This document shows, piece by piece, positions 35,144 through 43,460 of a stretch of 64,000 nt of DNA. The translations under genes and the position numbers were made by a program. Within the stretch, counting starts at the first letter, position 1. Each line of letters starts with the position of its first letter. The notes under the pieces were generated by a model, which made no database searches, was not told the origin of the DNA, and was given only the letters and a program-made list of their open reading frames with translations. This DNA comes from Bradyrhizobium sp. CSA207 (lineage in GTDB: Bacteria > Pseudomonadota > Alphaproteobacteria > Rhizobiales > Xanthobacteraceae), in assembly GCF_029051685.1 (NCBI RefSeq), contig NZ_JAACFT010000016.1, positions 1 through 64,000 on the forward strand. The letters are read 5' to 3'.

Positions 35144-36039
35144 CAAGGCTCCCGCAAATCGCAATGCTGTCTGATGGCCGGCGGCTGCATTTGCAGGATG
35201 GTCCGATTGATCTGATCGTGGAAGCGAGGGGAGATGCAGGTGAGGTCCGGGCGGCCTATAAGGGGGCGTCGCGCCGGTTCACCGGGTTGCTCGACGAACT
35301 TTGTGCGGAGCTGCCGGAACTCCGCAAAGCCGCGCAACGCGGAAAGTGCGCGCTGAACGGCGTTGTTGTGCGCCGCATGTATGCCGCCGTCGCGCCCTAT
35401 GCCGCCGATTGCTTCATCACGCCGATGGCTGCGGTGGCGGGCAGCGTCGCCGAGGAGATTCTGGGGGCGATGCTGAACGCTGCATCGCTCGATCAGGCCT
35501 ATGTCAACAATGGCGGCGATATTGCCCTCCATCTCGGCGAGGGCGCGCATTTTTCGGTGGGCCTGATGGACCGGCCCGATCGCGACGGCGTAATGCAGAC
35601 GATAAGGGTCGATGCGAGCGATGCCGTGCGAGGGATCGCCACCAGTGGTCGCCACGGCCGCAGTTTTTCGCTCGGAATTGCTGATGCCGTGACCGTGCTT
35701 GCGGCGACTGCGTCGAAGGCCGATGCGGCGGCGACGGTTATCGCCAACGCGGTCGATCTGCCCGGGCATCCCGCCATCGTCCGGCGGCCGGCCAATGAGC
35801 TTCAGCCTGACAGCGACCTCGGCGCGCATCTCGTGACCCACGATGTTGGTGAGTTGTCGCGGGCCGAAATCGCAACGGCGCTCGAATCTGGCGCGGAATG
35901 TGCACGGCAATTGTTCGATCGCGGGCTGATCGAGGGTGCCGTGTTGCGGCTGTGTGGTGATATGCTTGTCATCGGAACCAAAGATATTGAACGGCAACGA
36001 TCGCGCATGCCCGTGCTGGAGAACGCGGTTCATGCCTGA
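35140..36039 (+). CDS. UPF0280 family protein (ApbE-like fold)
   Basis: A protein of 299 aa. The family belongs to the ApbE-like fold superfamily, whose best-known members attach FMN covalently to target proteins; UPF0280 itself has no established reaction. The stretch VNNGGDIALHLG near residue 122 and SGRHGRSFSLGIADAVTVLA near 170 are the parts most like ApbE. Translation is coupled to hnr by a four-base overlap, so a role in maturing or helping the reductase is plausible. This is inference from position only. Confidence 0.75.
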   Translation: MTRLPQIAMLSDGRRLHLQDGPIDLIVEARGDAGEVRAAYKGASRRFTGLLDELCAELPELRKAAQRGKCALNGVVVRRMYAAVAPYAADCFITPMAAVAGSVAEEILGAMLNAASLDQAYVNNGGDIALHLGEGAHFSVGLMDRPDRDGVMQTIRVDASDAVRGIATSGRHGRSFSLGIADAVTVLAATASKADAAATVIANAVDLPGHPAIVRRPANELQPDSDLGAHLVTHDVGELSRAEIATALESGAECARQLFDRGLIEGAVLRLCGDMLVIGTKDIERQRSRMPVLENAVHA

Positions 36040-36065
36040 GCAGGGAAGAGCCTAAGGAAACAATC

Positions 36066-36650
36066 ATGAGCGCGATCATCCGCAAGATCGTCACCGTCGT
36101 CGAAGAGACGCAGATGGAGATGGGCAGGCCCGTGTCGCCGCCAACCCGGCGCGCCGCGGCGATCGCCGTGATCGAAAATCCCTTTGCTGGAAAATATGTC
36201 GAGGATCTCGCGCCGCTGATTGCGATCGGGGAGGAGCTTGGCGATCTCCTGTCCAAGCGCGCAGTTGCCGCGCTCGGGATCGATGGCTCCAAGGTGCAGA
36301 GCTATGGCAAGGCGGCAGCCGTTGGCGAGAATGGCGAGCTGGAGCATGCGGCCGCGATTCTTCACCCCAAAATGGGGGCGCCGGTGCGGAAGGTGCTGAC
36401 CAAGGGCGCTGCGCTGATCCCCTCGTCGAAGAAGCGCAGCGGGCCCGGTACGACGCTCGACATTCCCCTCGGTCACAAGGACGCAGCCTTCGTGCGTAGT
36501 CATTTCGATGGCATGGAAGTACAGATCAATGACGCGCCGCGCGCCAACGAGATCATGGTTGCGGTCGCCGTCACCGACAGCGGCCGTCCGCTGCCGCGCG
36601 TCGGCGGGCTCACGGTTGCGGAGATCAAGGGCGAAGACGGTCTGAGATAG
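36066..36650 (+). CDS. DUF1185 ("amino acid synthesis") family protein
   Basis: A protein of 194 aa. It belongs to the DUF1185 family, known from structural genomics but without a proven activity. Recognisable blocks are AAIAVIENPFAGKYVEDL near residue 31, SYGKAAAVGENGELEHAAA near 80 and the C-terminal APRANEIMVAVAVTDSGRP. ATG 36066 follows AAGGAA. It lies 26 bases after the UPF0280 gene and 39 before the transporter genes, inside the nicotinate block, so it probably serves a step in that pathway. A ring-opening or isomerising role cannot be excluded. Confidence 0.75.
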   Translation: MSAIIRKIVTVVEETQMEMGRPVSPPTRRAAAIAVIENPFAGKYVEDLAPLIAIGEELGDLLSKRAVAALGIDGSKVQSYGKAAAVGENGELEHAAAILHPKMGAPVRKVLTKGAALIPSSKKRSGPGTTLDIPLGHKDAAFVRSHFDGMEVQINDAPRANEIMVAVAVTDSGRPLPRVGGLTVAEIKGEDGLR

Positions 36651-36689
36651 AGACGGTCTGGAATAGCGAATTTAAAACTGGAGGTTGGG

Positions 36690-37892
36690 ATGCGAGCAAG
36701 AAACTATTTTGTCGGCGCGGCCTTCGCGCTTCTGGCGGGCGGCATGGCTCATTCGGCCCTGGCGCAGGAGATCAAGATCGGCGAGATCAACAGCTACTCG
36801 CTGCTGCCGGCTTTCACCGAGCCCTATCGCAAGGGATGGCAGCTCGCGGTCGAGCAGATCAACGCGGCCGGCGGCATCAACGGCAAGAAGCTTGTCGTCG
36901 TCTCCAAGGACGACGGCGGCAAGCCGGCCGACGCGCAGACCGCGGCCAACGAGCTGGTTTCGAGCGAGGGCGTCGCGATGCTCACGGGCACGTTCCTGTC
37001 GAACATCGGCCTTGCCGTCAGCGACTTCGCCAACCAGAAGAAGGTGTTCTTTCTCGCGGCCGAGCCGCTGACAGACGCCGTCACCTGGTCGAAGGGCAAC
37101 AAATACACCTTCCGCCTGCGGCCCTCCAACTACATGCAGGCGGCGATGCTGGTGGAAGCCGCCAGCAAGCTGCCCGCAAAACGCTGGGCGACGATCGCGC
37201 CGAACTATGAATACGGGCAGTCTGCGGTCGCGGTGTTCAAGAAGCTGATGTCGGAAAAGCGGCCCGACATCCAGTGGGTCGACGAGCAGTGGCCGCCGCA
37301 GGGCAAGATCGACGCAGGCCCGGTGGTGCAGGCTGTTGCCGCGGCGAATCCCGAAGCGATCCTCAACGTCACCTTCGGCGCCGACCTCGTCAAGCTCGTG
37401 CGCGAAGGCAACACCCGCGGCCTGTTCAAGGGGCGCGAGGTCGTCTCGTTCCTGACCGGCGAGCCCGAATATCTCGATCCGCTCAAGGAGGAGACGCCCG
37501 AGGGCTGGATCGTCACCGGCTATCCCTGGTACTCGATCAAGACGCCCGAGCATGACGCGTTCCTGAAGGCCTATCAGGCCAAGTACAACGACTATCCGCG
37601 TCTCGGCTCGATCGTCGGCTATCAGACCATCAAGTCGGCGGCGGCGATTCTGGCGAAGGCCGGCTCCACCGATCCGGAGAAGCTGATTGCCGCGGCGGAA
37701 GGGCTGTCGATGTCGTCGCCGCTGGGCGAGATCACCTTCCGCAAGATCGACCACCAGTCGACGTTAGGGGCCTATGTCGGCAAGACCGCACTGAAGGACG
37801 GCAAGGGAGTCATGGTGGATTCCGTCTACAAGAAGGGCTCGGACTATCTGCCGAGCGACGCCGAAGTCGAGAAGCTGCGCCCGAAGGATTGA
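36690..37892 (+). CDS. LivK-type ABC transporter periplasmic binding protein
   Basis: A type I periplasmic binding protein of 400 aa, with a signal peptide of about 24 residues ending LAQ-EI and the family start EIKIGEINSYSLLPAFTEPYR. A good ribosome site GGAGG precedes ATG 36690. Although the family is called branched-chain amino acid binding, many members in Bradyrhizobium bind aromatic acids. Position inside the nicotinate block suggests nicotinate or a hydroxylated relative. A 112-bp repeat separates it from the permease gene. Confidence 0.88.
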   Translation: MRARNYFVGAAFALLAGGMAHSALAQEIKIGEINSYSLLPAFTEPYRKGWQLAVEQINAAGGINGKKLVVVSKDDGGKPADAQTAANELVSSEGVAMLTGTFLSNIGLAVSDFANQKKVFFLAAEPLTDAVTWSKGNKYTFRLRPSNYMQAAMLVEAASKLPAKRWATIAPNYEYGQSAVAVFKKLMSEKRPDIQWVDEQWPPQGKIDAGPVVQAVAAANPEAILNVTFGADLVKLVREGNTRGLFKGREVVSFLTGEPEYLDPLKEETPEGWIVTGYPWYSIKTPEHDAFLKAYQAKYNDYPRLGSIVGYQTIKSAAAILAKAGSTDPEKLIAAAEGLSMSSPLGEITFRKIDHQSTLGAYVGKTALKDGKGVMVDSVYKKGSDYLPSDAEVEKLRPKD

Positions 37893-37903
37893 TCTCCGCG
37901 GCC

Positions 37904-38015
37904 GTAGGGTGGGTTAGCCGTAGGCGTAACCCACCACTTTCGGTGCCACACGAGAGATGGTGGGTTACGTCGAGCGAACTGCGCTCCGCGCAATCGCTCA
38001 GCTAACCCACCCTAC
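37904..38015. repeat. 112-bp palindromic element with 14-bp perfect terminal inverted repeats
   Basis: GTAGGGTGGGTTAG (37904-37917) and CTAACCCACCCTAC (38002-38015) are perfect inverted repeats. A second nested pair, CGTAACCCACCA (37925-37936) and TGGTGGGTTACG (37958-37969), lies inside. It resembles a small non-autonomous mobile element or an RPE-like repeat. It sits within the transporter operon, between the binding protein and permease genes, where its hairpins may lower downstream expression. Confidence 0.8.
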
Positions 38016-38070
38016 GAAGCTCTCTCCCCGGAAGCGGGGAGAGGTGATCCAACACTAACCCGGACCGCCG

Positions 38071-39960
38071 ATGGCCTTTTATGTCGTACAGTTTCTGACC
38101 GGTCTCGCCAGTGCAGCGTCGCTGTTCCTGGTGGCGTCGGGCCTGTCGATTATCTTCGGCGTGACGCGGATCGTGAACTTTGCGCACGGCGCCTTCTACA
38201 TGATCGGCGCCTACGTTGCCTTCACCCTGACGGAGCGTTTTTCGGGAACGTTCGGCTTCTGGGGCAGTATTGTTGCCGCCGCGCTTGCCGTGGCTCTGAT
38301 CGGCGTCATCGTCGAGATGGTGCTGCTCCGCCGCATCTATCACGCACCCGAGCTGTTCCAGCTGCTCGCGACCTTCGGTCTGACCCTGATGGTCGAGGAT
38401 CTCGTGGTCCTGATCTGGGGGCCTGACGATCTCGTCGGCCGCCGCGCTCCGGGCTTCAAGGGTGCCGTCGATTTCTTCGGCCAGAACATCCCGAGCTACG
38501 ATTTGTTCCTGATCGTGCTCGGGCCGGTCGTGCTCGGCATTCTCTGGCTCCTGTTCCAACGCACGCGCTGGGGCGTGCTGGTGCGCGCAGCGACGCAGGA
38601 CCGCGACATGGTGGCGGCGCTCGGCGTCAATCAGAAATGGCTGTTCACGAGCGTGTTTGCGGTCGGCGTGTTCCTCGCCGCGCTCGGCGGCGCGCTCCAG
38701 ATCCCGCGCGATGCCGTGCATCACGCGATGGACCTACGCATCATCGTCGAGGTCTTCGTCGTCGTCGTGATCGGCGGCCTCGGCAGCATCATCGGCGCCT
38801 TCGTCGCGGCGGTGCTGGTGTCCGAGCTCAACGCCTTCGGCATCCTGATCTTTCCGAAAATCTCCATCATCCTGGTCTTCCTGGTGATGGCGGTGGTGCT
38901 GATCGTGCGGCCCTGGGGCCTGTTCGGCAGGCCCGAGGCGCCCGCCCGCAAGACGCCGGGCCTCACCGTCAATCCGTGGCGGCCGCTGACGTCGAACGAG
39001 CGGCTGGCTGCGCTTGCAGCACTCGTCATCGCCGCGACGCTGCCGCTGTTCGCCGGCAATTATGCGCTGACGGTCGGCTCGGAAATCGCGATTTTTGTGA
39101 TCTTCGCCGTCAGCCTGCATTTCCTGATGGCGGTCGGCGGGCTCGCGTCATTTGGCCATGCCGCCTATTTCGGCCTCGGCGCCTACGGCGTCGCCTTCCT
39201 TGCCAAGATGGCGGGACTGCCGATGATCGTGTGCCTGCTGCTCGGGCCTTTGCTTGGCTGCATGGGTGCTGCCGTGTTCGGCTTCTTCGCGGTGCAGCTC
39301 TCCGGCGTCTACTTTGCGATGCTGACGCTGGCCTTTGCGCAGATCGTCTGGTCGATCGCGTTCCAGTGGGTGAGCGTGACCGGCGGAGACAACGGCATCC
39401 TGGGTGTGTGGCCGGAGAAATGGGCCGCGAGCCCGTCGCATTTCTATTGGCTGGCGCTCGGTGTCGCCGCGCTGGTGACGGTCGCGCTGCGCCTGGCGGT
39501 GTTCTCTCCGTTCGGCTACGGCTTGCGCGCCACGCGGGATTCGGCGCTGCGCAGCGAAGCCATTGGCGTCAACGTCAAGCGCATGCAGTGGACGGCGTTC
39601 GTCATCGCAGGAACGACAGCCGGCATCGGTGGCGCGCTGTTCGCGTACCTGAAGGGCAGCGTCTTTCCGGACAATCTCGGTATCTCGCTTTCGGTCGACG
39701 CGCTGGTCATGGTGCTGCTCGGCGGCGTCGAGACGGTCTCGGGCGGGGTGATCGGGGCGATCGTCTACAAGGCGCTCAATATCTGGCTGGTCAGCCAGAC
39801 CGATCTGTCGAAACTGGTGCTCGGCGGCTTCATCGTGCTGATCGTGGTCGTCTTCCCCAAGGGCATCGTCGGCATGCTGGAGATGCTCGCGCAACGGCGC
39901 AAAAGCACGTCGCCGCCGGGGGGAACCCTGCTTGCCAAGCCGATCGAGTCCGCCGAATGA
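38071..39960 (+). CDS. Fused LivH-LivM ABC permease
   Basis: A fusion of two inner-membrane permeases, 629 aa. Residues ~1-290 are LivH-like (SGLSIIFGVTRIVNFAHGAFY near residue 25, VVIGGLGSIIGAFVAAVL near 230). Residues ~315-610 are LivM-like (GGLASFGHAAYFGLGAYG near 353, LLGGVETVSGGVIGA near 548). The two halves are encoded by one frame without a break. The stop overlaps the ATPase gene start (ATGA). It would form the channel for the substrate bound by the protein at 36690. Confidence 0.92.
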   Translation: MAFYVVQFLTGLASAASLFLVASGLSIIFGVTRIVNFAHGAFYMIGAYVAFTLTERFSGTFGFWGSIVAAALAVALIGVIVEMVLLRRIYHAPELFQLLATFGLTLMVEDLVVLIWGPDDLVGRRAPGFKGAVDFFGQNIPSYDLFLIVLGPVVLGILWLLFQRTRWGVLVRAATQDRDMVAALGVNQKWLFTSVFAVGVFLAALGGALQIPRDAVHHAMDLRIIVEVFVVVVIGGLGSIIGAFVAAVLVSELNAFGILIFPKISIILVFLVMAVVLIVRPWGLFGRPEAPARKTPGLTVNPWRPLTSNERLAALAALVIAATLPLFAGNYALTVGSEIAIFVIFAVSLHFLMAVGGLASFGHAAYFGLGAYGVAFLAKMAGLPMIVCLLLGPLLGCMGAAVFGFFAVQLSGVYFAMLTLAFAQIVWSIAFQWVSVTGGDNGILGVWPEKWAASPSHFYWLALGVAALVTVALRLAVFSPFGYGLRATRDSALRSEAIGVNVKRMQWTAFVIAGTTAGIGGALFAYLKGSVFPDNLGISLSVDALVMVLLGGVETVSGGVIGAIVYKALNIWLVSQTDLSKLVLGGFIVLIVVVFPKGIVGMLEMLAQRRKSTSPPGGTLLAKPIESAE

Positions 39961-40748
39961 GTGTCGCACCCCCGCTTCTCGTGGTCGAAGGCCTGACCAA
40001 ATCCTACGGCGGCATCCATGCCGTGCGCGGCGTCTCGTTCTCACTGCGCGCCGGCGAAATTCTGGCGCTGATCGGCCCGAACGGTGCGGGAAAAAGCACC
40101 TGCTTCGACATGCTCAACGGCCAGAACAGGCCGGACACGGGGCATGTCCGTCTTCTCGGCGAGGACACCACGGGCAAGAAGCCGCGCGAGATTTGGCGCT
40201 TGGGGGTGGGGCGCACGTTCCAGATCACCGCGACGTTCGCGACCATGACGGTGCGCGAGAACGTGCAGGTCGCGCTGATCTCGCACGGAAAGCAATTGTT
40301 CAATCTCTGGGGCTCGACGCCGAGCTTCGACCGCGGCGAGGCCGGCCGTTTGCTCGAGCTGGTCGGCATGGGCGGCTACGCGGATCGACCCTGCGGCGAG
40401 CTTGCCTATGGCGACCTCAAGCGGCTCGAGCTCGCGGTTGCGCTCGCCAACCAGCCGAAACTGCTGCTGATGGACGAGCCGACGGCCGGCATGGCGCCGC
40501 GCGAGCGTGTCGACCTGATGCGCCTGACCGCGCAGATCGCGCGGGAAAAGTCGATCGGCGTGCTCTTCACCGAGCACGACATGGACGTGGTATTCGAGCA
40601 TGCCGACCGCATCATCGTGCTCAACCGCGGTACGCTGATCGCCGAGGGCTCGCCGGCCGAGGTGCGCGGCAATCCGCAGGTGCAGGCGGTCTATCTCGGC
40701 GAAGGCCTTGTCTACGATTCCCGCCATCGCGAGGGAGCCCCGGCATGA
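39957..40748 (+). CDS. LivG-type ABC transporter ATPase
   Basis: An ATPase of 263 aa. Walker A is GPNGAGKST near residue 39, the signature is LAYGDLKRLE (a variant of LSGGQ normal for LivG) and Walker B is LLLMDEPTAGM. It powers the permease encoded just before. Start and stop codons overlap both neighbours by four bases, so the three genes are translationally coupled. Confidence 0.93.
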   Translation: MSVAPPLLVVEGLTKSYGGIHAVRGVSFSLRAGEILALIGPNGAGKSTCFDMLNGQNRPDTGHVRLLGEDTTGKKPREIWRLGVGRTFQITATFATMTVRENVQVALISHGKQLFNLWGSTPSFDRGEAGRLLELVGMGGYADRPCGELAYGDLKRLELAVALANQPKLLLMDEPTAGMAPRERVDLMRLTAQIAREKSIGVLFTEHDMDVVFEHADRIIVLNRGTLIAEGSPAEVRGNPQVQAVYLGEGLVYDSRHREGAPA

Positions 40749-41449
40749 AGCTGACGGTCGAGGCGCTCGACAGCCATTACGGTCCCGCGCATATCCTGTT
40801 CGACATCGGCTTCGAGGTCGGCGAGGGCGAGGTGGTGGCGCTGCTCGGGCGCAACGGCGCCGGCAAGTCGACGACGTTCCGCTCGATCGTCGGCCTCGTG
40901 GCGCAGCGCTCCGGCCGCATCGTATTCGAGGGCAAGGATGTCTCGGTGCGACCGACGCATGAGATCGTCCGCGGCGGTCTCGGTTATGTGCCGGAAGAGC
41001 GCCGCATCTTCACTGATCTCACGGTTGAGGAGAATCTCGAGGTCGGCCGCCAGCCGAAGCGTCCGAATGCGCCATCATGGACCCGCGAAAAGCTGTTTGC
41101 GTTGTTTCCGAACCTGAGCGAGATGCGCAATCGCCCGGGCGGCCGCATGAGCGGTGGCGAGCAGCAGATGCTCACCATCGCGCGCACGCTGATGGGCAAT
41201 CCGTCGCTGGTGCTGCTCGACGAGCCGTCCGAGGGCCTGTCGCCGAAGATCGTGGAGCAGATGGTCGATGCCATCCTGACCATGAAGAAGGAGGGCGTCA
41301 GCATCGTCGTCTCCGAGCAGAATTTGCACTTTGCGCGATTGATCTCCGATCGCGCCTACATCATCGAGCGCGGCCGCATCTGCTTCGGCGGCACCATGGC
41401 CGAGCTCGACGCGCGCCCGGATATCCGCGATGCGCATCTGTCGTTGTGA
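40745..41449 (+). CDS. LivF-type ABC transporter ATPase
   Basis: The second ATPase of the transporter, 234 aa. Walker A is GRNGAGKST near residue 35, the signature is MSGGEQQML and Walker B is LVLLDEPSEGLSPKI. The start overlaps the livG-like stop. The regulator gene follows 16 bases later on the same strand, which ties the transporter to the nicotinate regulator. Confidence 0.93.
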   Translation: MKLTVEALDSHYGPAHILFDIGFEVGEGEVVALLGRNGAGKSTTFRSIVGLVAQRSGRIVFEGKDVSVRPTHEIVRGGLGYVPEERRIFTDLTVEENLEVGRQPKRPNAPSWTREKLFALFPNLSEMRNRPGGRMSGGEQQMLTIARTLMGNPSLVLLDEPSEGLSPKIVEQMVDAILTMKKEGVSIVVSEQNLHFARLISDRAYIIERGRICFGGTMAELDARPDIRDAHLSL

Positions 41450-41465
41450 GGGGGACGGGTAGTCG

Positions 41466-41921
41466 ATGGCAAGAAGCGTCGCGGTGAAGAAGGGCGTCAA
41501 GCAGGCGAAGCCCGCCTATGTGCTCGACGAACAGGTCGGATTCATCCTGCGCCTGGTCTGGCAGCGCCACAGCTCGATCTTCGCCCGCGACATCGGCACC
41601 AACATCACGCCGACGCAATGGGCGGCGCTCTCGAAGCTCGCCGAGACCGGGCCGTGCTCGCAGAACCAGCTCGGGCGGTTGACGGCGATGGACGTCGCGA
41701 CGATCAAGGGCGTGATCGACCGGCTGACGGCGCGTGGCCTGACCGAGACAAGTCAGGATCCCGAAGATGGTCGACGGCTGCTGGTGAGCCTGACGCGCGC
41801 TGGCCAGCAGCTTGCGGAAAAAGTGGCGCCGAACGCGCTCGCGATCACCCGCGAAACCCTCGCGCCGCTCGAGCCCAAGGAGCGCGAGATGCTGATCGCC
41901 CTGTTGGACAAGCTGCGGTGA
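41466..41921 (+). CDS. nicR: MarR-family regulator, NicR-like
   Basis: A winged-helix repressor of 151 aa. The stretch YVLDEQVGFILRLVWQRH at residues ~18-35 and the core TPTQWAALSKLAETGPCSQN with LGRLTAMDVATIKGVIDRL are typical of the NicR/BpsR branch. In Pseudomonas and Bordetella this branch represses nicotinate genes and responds to 6-hydroxynicotinate. GTATAC palindromes at both divergent promoters of the block are the likely targets. It is the last gene of the hnr-transporter series, so it may be regulated by itself. Confidence 0.82.
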   Translation: MARSVAVKKGVKQAKPAYVLDEQVGFILRLVWQRHSSIFARDIGTNITPTQWAALSKLAETGPCSQNQLGRLTAMDVATIKGVIDRLTARGLTETSQDPEDGRRLLVSLTRAGQQLAEKVAPNALAITRETLAPLEPKEREMLIALLDKLR

Positions 41922-41936
41922 ACTCAGCTGTGTCGC

Positions 41937-42085
41937 CGTCACCCTGAGGTGGCCGCTTCTTCAGCGGCCCTCGAAGGGCGATGGCCCAGCTGCATCTCAG
42001 CCGTTCATCCTTCGAGGCTCGCACGCAGCGCATTGCGCCGCGCACCTCCAGCGACAACGGCTTCGCCGTTGCGCAGGGATGACGG
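41937..42085. repeat. Dispersed intergenic repeat between convergent genes
   Basis: A run with several short hairpins (for example GGCCGCTTCTTCAGCGGCC at 41951-41969 and AACGGCTTCGCCGTT at 42056-42070). It shares CATCCTTCGAG and CACCCTGAGG words with the element at 1721-1825, in a different order, so it looks like a rearranged or composite copy. It may end transcription from nicR and ena. Confidence 0.5.
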
Positions 42086-42105
42086 GTCTCGAGCTTCGGC
42101 CGCCG

Positions 42106-43302
42106 CTACTTCGCCACCACCTCCGGTACCTTGCCCGCCGGCGGCGTGTTGCGGCTGCGTTGCGTCCGCACGATGCCGTCGATGATGGTCATGCCGATGC
42201 CGGGGAGGTCGCCGAGCTGGACGCTCTCGAGGATGTTCTTGCCCGGTGAGTGCTGCGCCTTGTCCATGATGACGAAGTCCGCGGAGCGGCCGACCTCGAT
42301 CAGGCCGCAATCGAGTTCGCGCATCCGCGCGGTGTTGCCGGTGGCAAGACAAAAGGCGAGTTCGGCCGGCAGCTCGCCGAGCGAGGACAGCATCGAGACC
42401 ATCCGCAAAATGCCGAGCGGCTGCACGCCGGAGCCGGCCGGTGCGTCGGTGCCGAGGATGACGCGGTGCAGATCGCCCATCTCGCGCGCGGTGCGCAGCG
42501 TGAACAGGGCGGAGCGTTCGTTGCCGTTGTGAACGAGCTCGAGGCCGCGCTTGCAACCCTCGCAGATGCATCGGATCTGGTCGTCGGGGAGCGCGGTGTG
42601 GCCGCCATTGATGTGCCCGACCACGTCGGTATCGGCCTCCAGCACCACGTCCTTGTCGATCAAGCCGGAGCCGGGGATTGAGGGGCCGCCGGTGTGGATC
42701 GTGCTCTGGATGCCGTATTTGCGCGCCCAGCCGACCATTTTGCGCGCGGTGGGGCCGTCCTTGACGCCGCCGAGCCCGACCTCGCCGAGCAGCTTGACGC
42801 CGGCCGCGGCCAATTCCTTGAAATCTTCTTCGACCATCTCGCATTCGATCACTGGCGCTCCGGCATGAACCTTCACGCCGCCCGGACGCAAGGTCCAGAA
42901 CGCGCGTTGGGCGAAGATCGCCATGGCCTTCAGCCCGACAACGTCGCGCGGGCGGCCGGGCATGTGCACCTCGCCGGCCGAGATCATGGTGGTGACACCG
43001 CCATGGAGATAACTGTCGATCCAGTTGGTCTGGTTCTGGCGCGGCGTCCAGTCGCCGGCAACGGGGTGGACGTGGCTGTCGATCAGGCCCGGCGCAACGG
43101 TCGTGCCGTTGGCATCGACGATGGTGGTCGCGCCTTCCGTGTCGAGGTTCTTGAAGCGGCCGATCGCAGTGATCTTGCCGTTGTCGGCGACGATGGTGTC
43201 GCCGTCCAGGATCGGCTTTTCCAGCGCGCCGGACAGGATCAGGCCGATATTGCGGATCACGAGCTTCGAGGGTCCGGTGGCCTGGGGTGCGTCATGCGCC
43301 AT
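42106..43302 (-). CDS. ena: Enamidase (1,4,5,6-tetrahydro-6-oxonicotinate amidohydrolase)
   Basis: An amidohydrolase-superfamily protein of 398 aa. It matches enamidase of Eubacterium barkeri in several blocks: DSHVHPVAGDWTPRQ (metal HxH), LHGGVTTMISAGEVHMPGR, HTGGPSIPGSG, VVGHINGGHTA, GTDAPAGSGVQPLGILR and the end SRNTPP. The reaction hydrolyses the cyclic enamide made by 6-hydroxynicotinate reductase, giving 2-formylglutarate and ammonia. ATG 43302 is chosen with AAGGA upstream. It is divergent from the ferredoxin reductase gene, with operators between. No gene for the next step (2-formylglutarate reduction or oxidation) is in the window. Confidence 0.9.
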   Translation of the reverse strand: MAHDAPQATGPSKLVIRNIGLILSGALEKPILDGDTIVADNGKITAIGRFKNLDTEGATTIVDANGTTVAPGLIDSHVHPVAGDWTPRQNQTNWIDSYLHGGVTTMISAGEVHMPGRPRDVVGLKAMAIFAQRAFWTLRPGGVKVHAGAPVIECEMVEEDFKELAAAGVKLLGEVGLGGVKDGPTARKMVGWARKYGIQSTIHTGGPSIPGSGLIDKDVVLEADTDVVGHINGGHTALPDDQIRCICEGCKRGLELVHNGNERSALFTLRTAREMGDLHRVILGTDAPAGSGVQPLGILRMVSMLSSLGELPAELAFCLATGNTARMRELDCGLIEVGRSADFVIMDKAQHSPGKNILESVQLGDLPGIGMTIIDGIVRTQRSRNTPPAGKVPEVVAK

Positions 43303-43376
43303 GGAAGGGGTCCTTGTCCTTAACTGCAACGCTGTCGATCTTGGGCAGCCTTGACCGCGGGATCAAGCCGGATTAT

Positions 43377-43408
43377 TCATTAGTATACGAATGATCGTAT
43401 ACAAACGA
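43377..43408. promoter_or_regulatory. Two GTATAC operators between ena and fpr
   Basis: Site one, TCATTAGTATACGAATGA (43377-43394), is a palindrome with one mismatched pair and differs at two of 18 positions from the site before hnr. Site two, centred on GTATAC at 43397-43402 with half-site ACAAACGA, is weaker. They place ena and the ferredoxin reductase gene under the same NicR-like control as nicAB and hnr. Confidence 0.65.
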
Positions 43409-43460
43409 CGCATGGCTGACATTCGCCCCGGAACCGCAAGGCCGCGATAGGGAAGGTGAG

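Noticed and set aside
38637..40748. Apparent 703-codon protein containing the LivG ATPase
   Set aside because: Only the part after ATG 39957 is protein-like. The upstream part is an out-of-frame reading of the fused permease gene.
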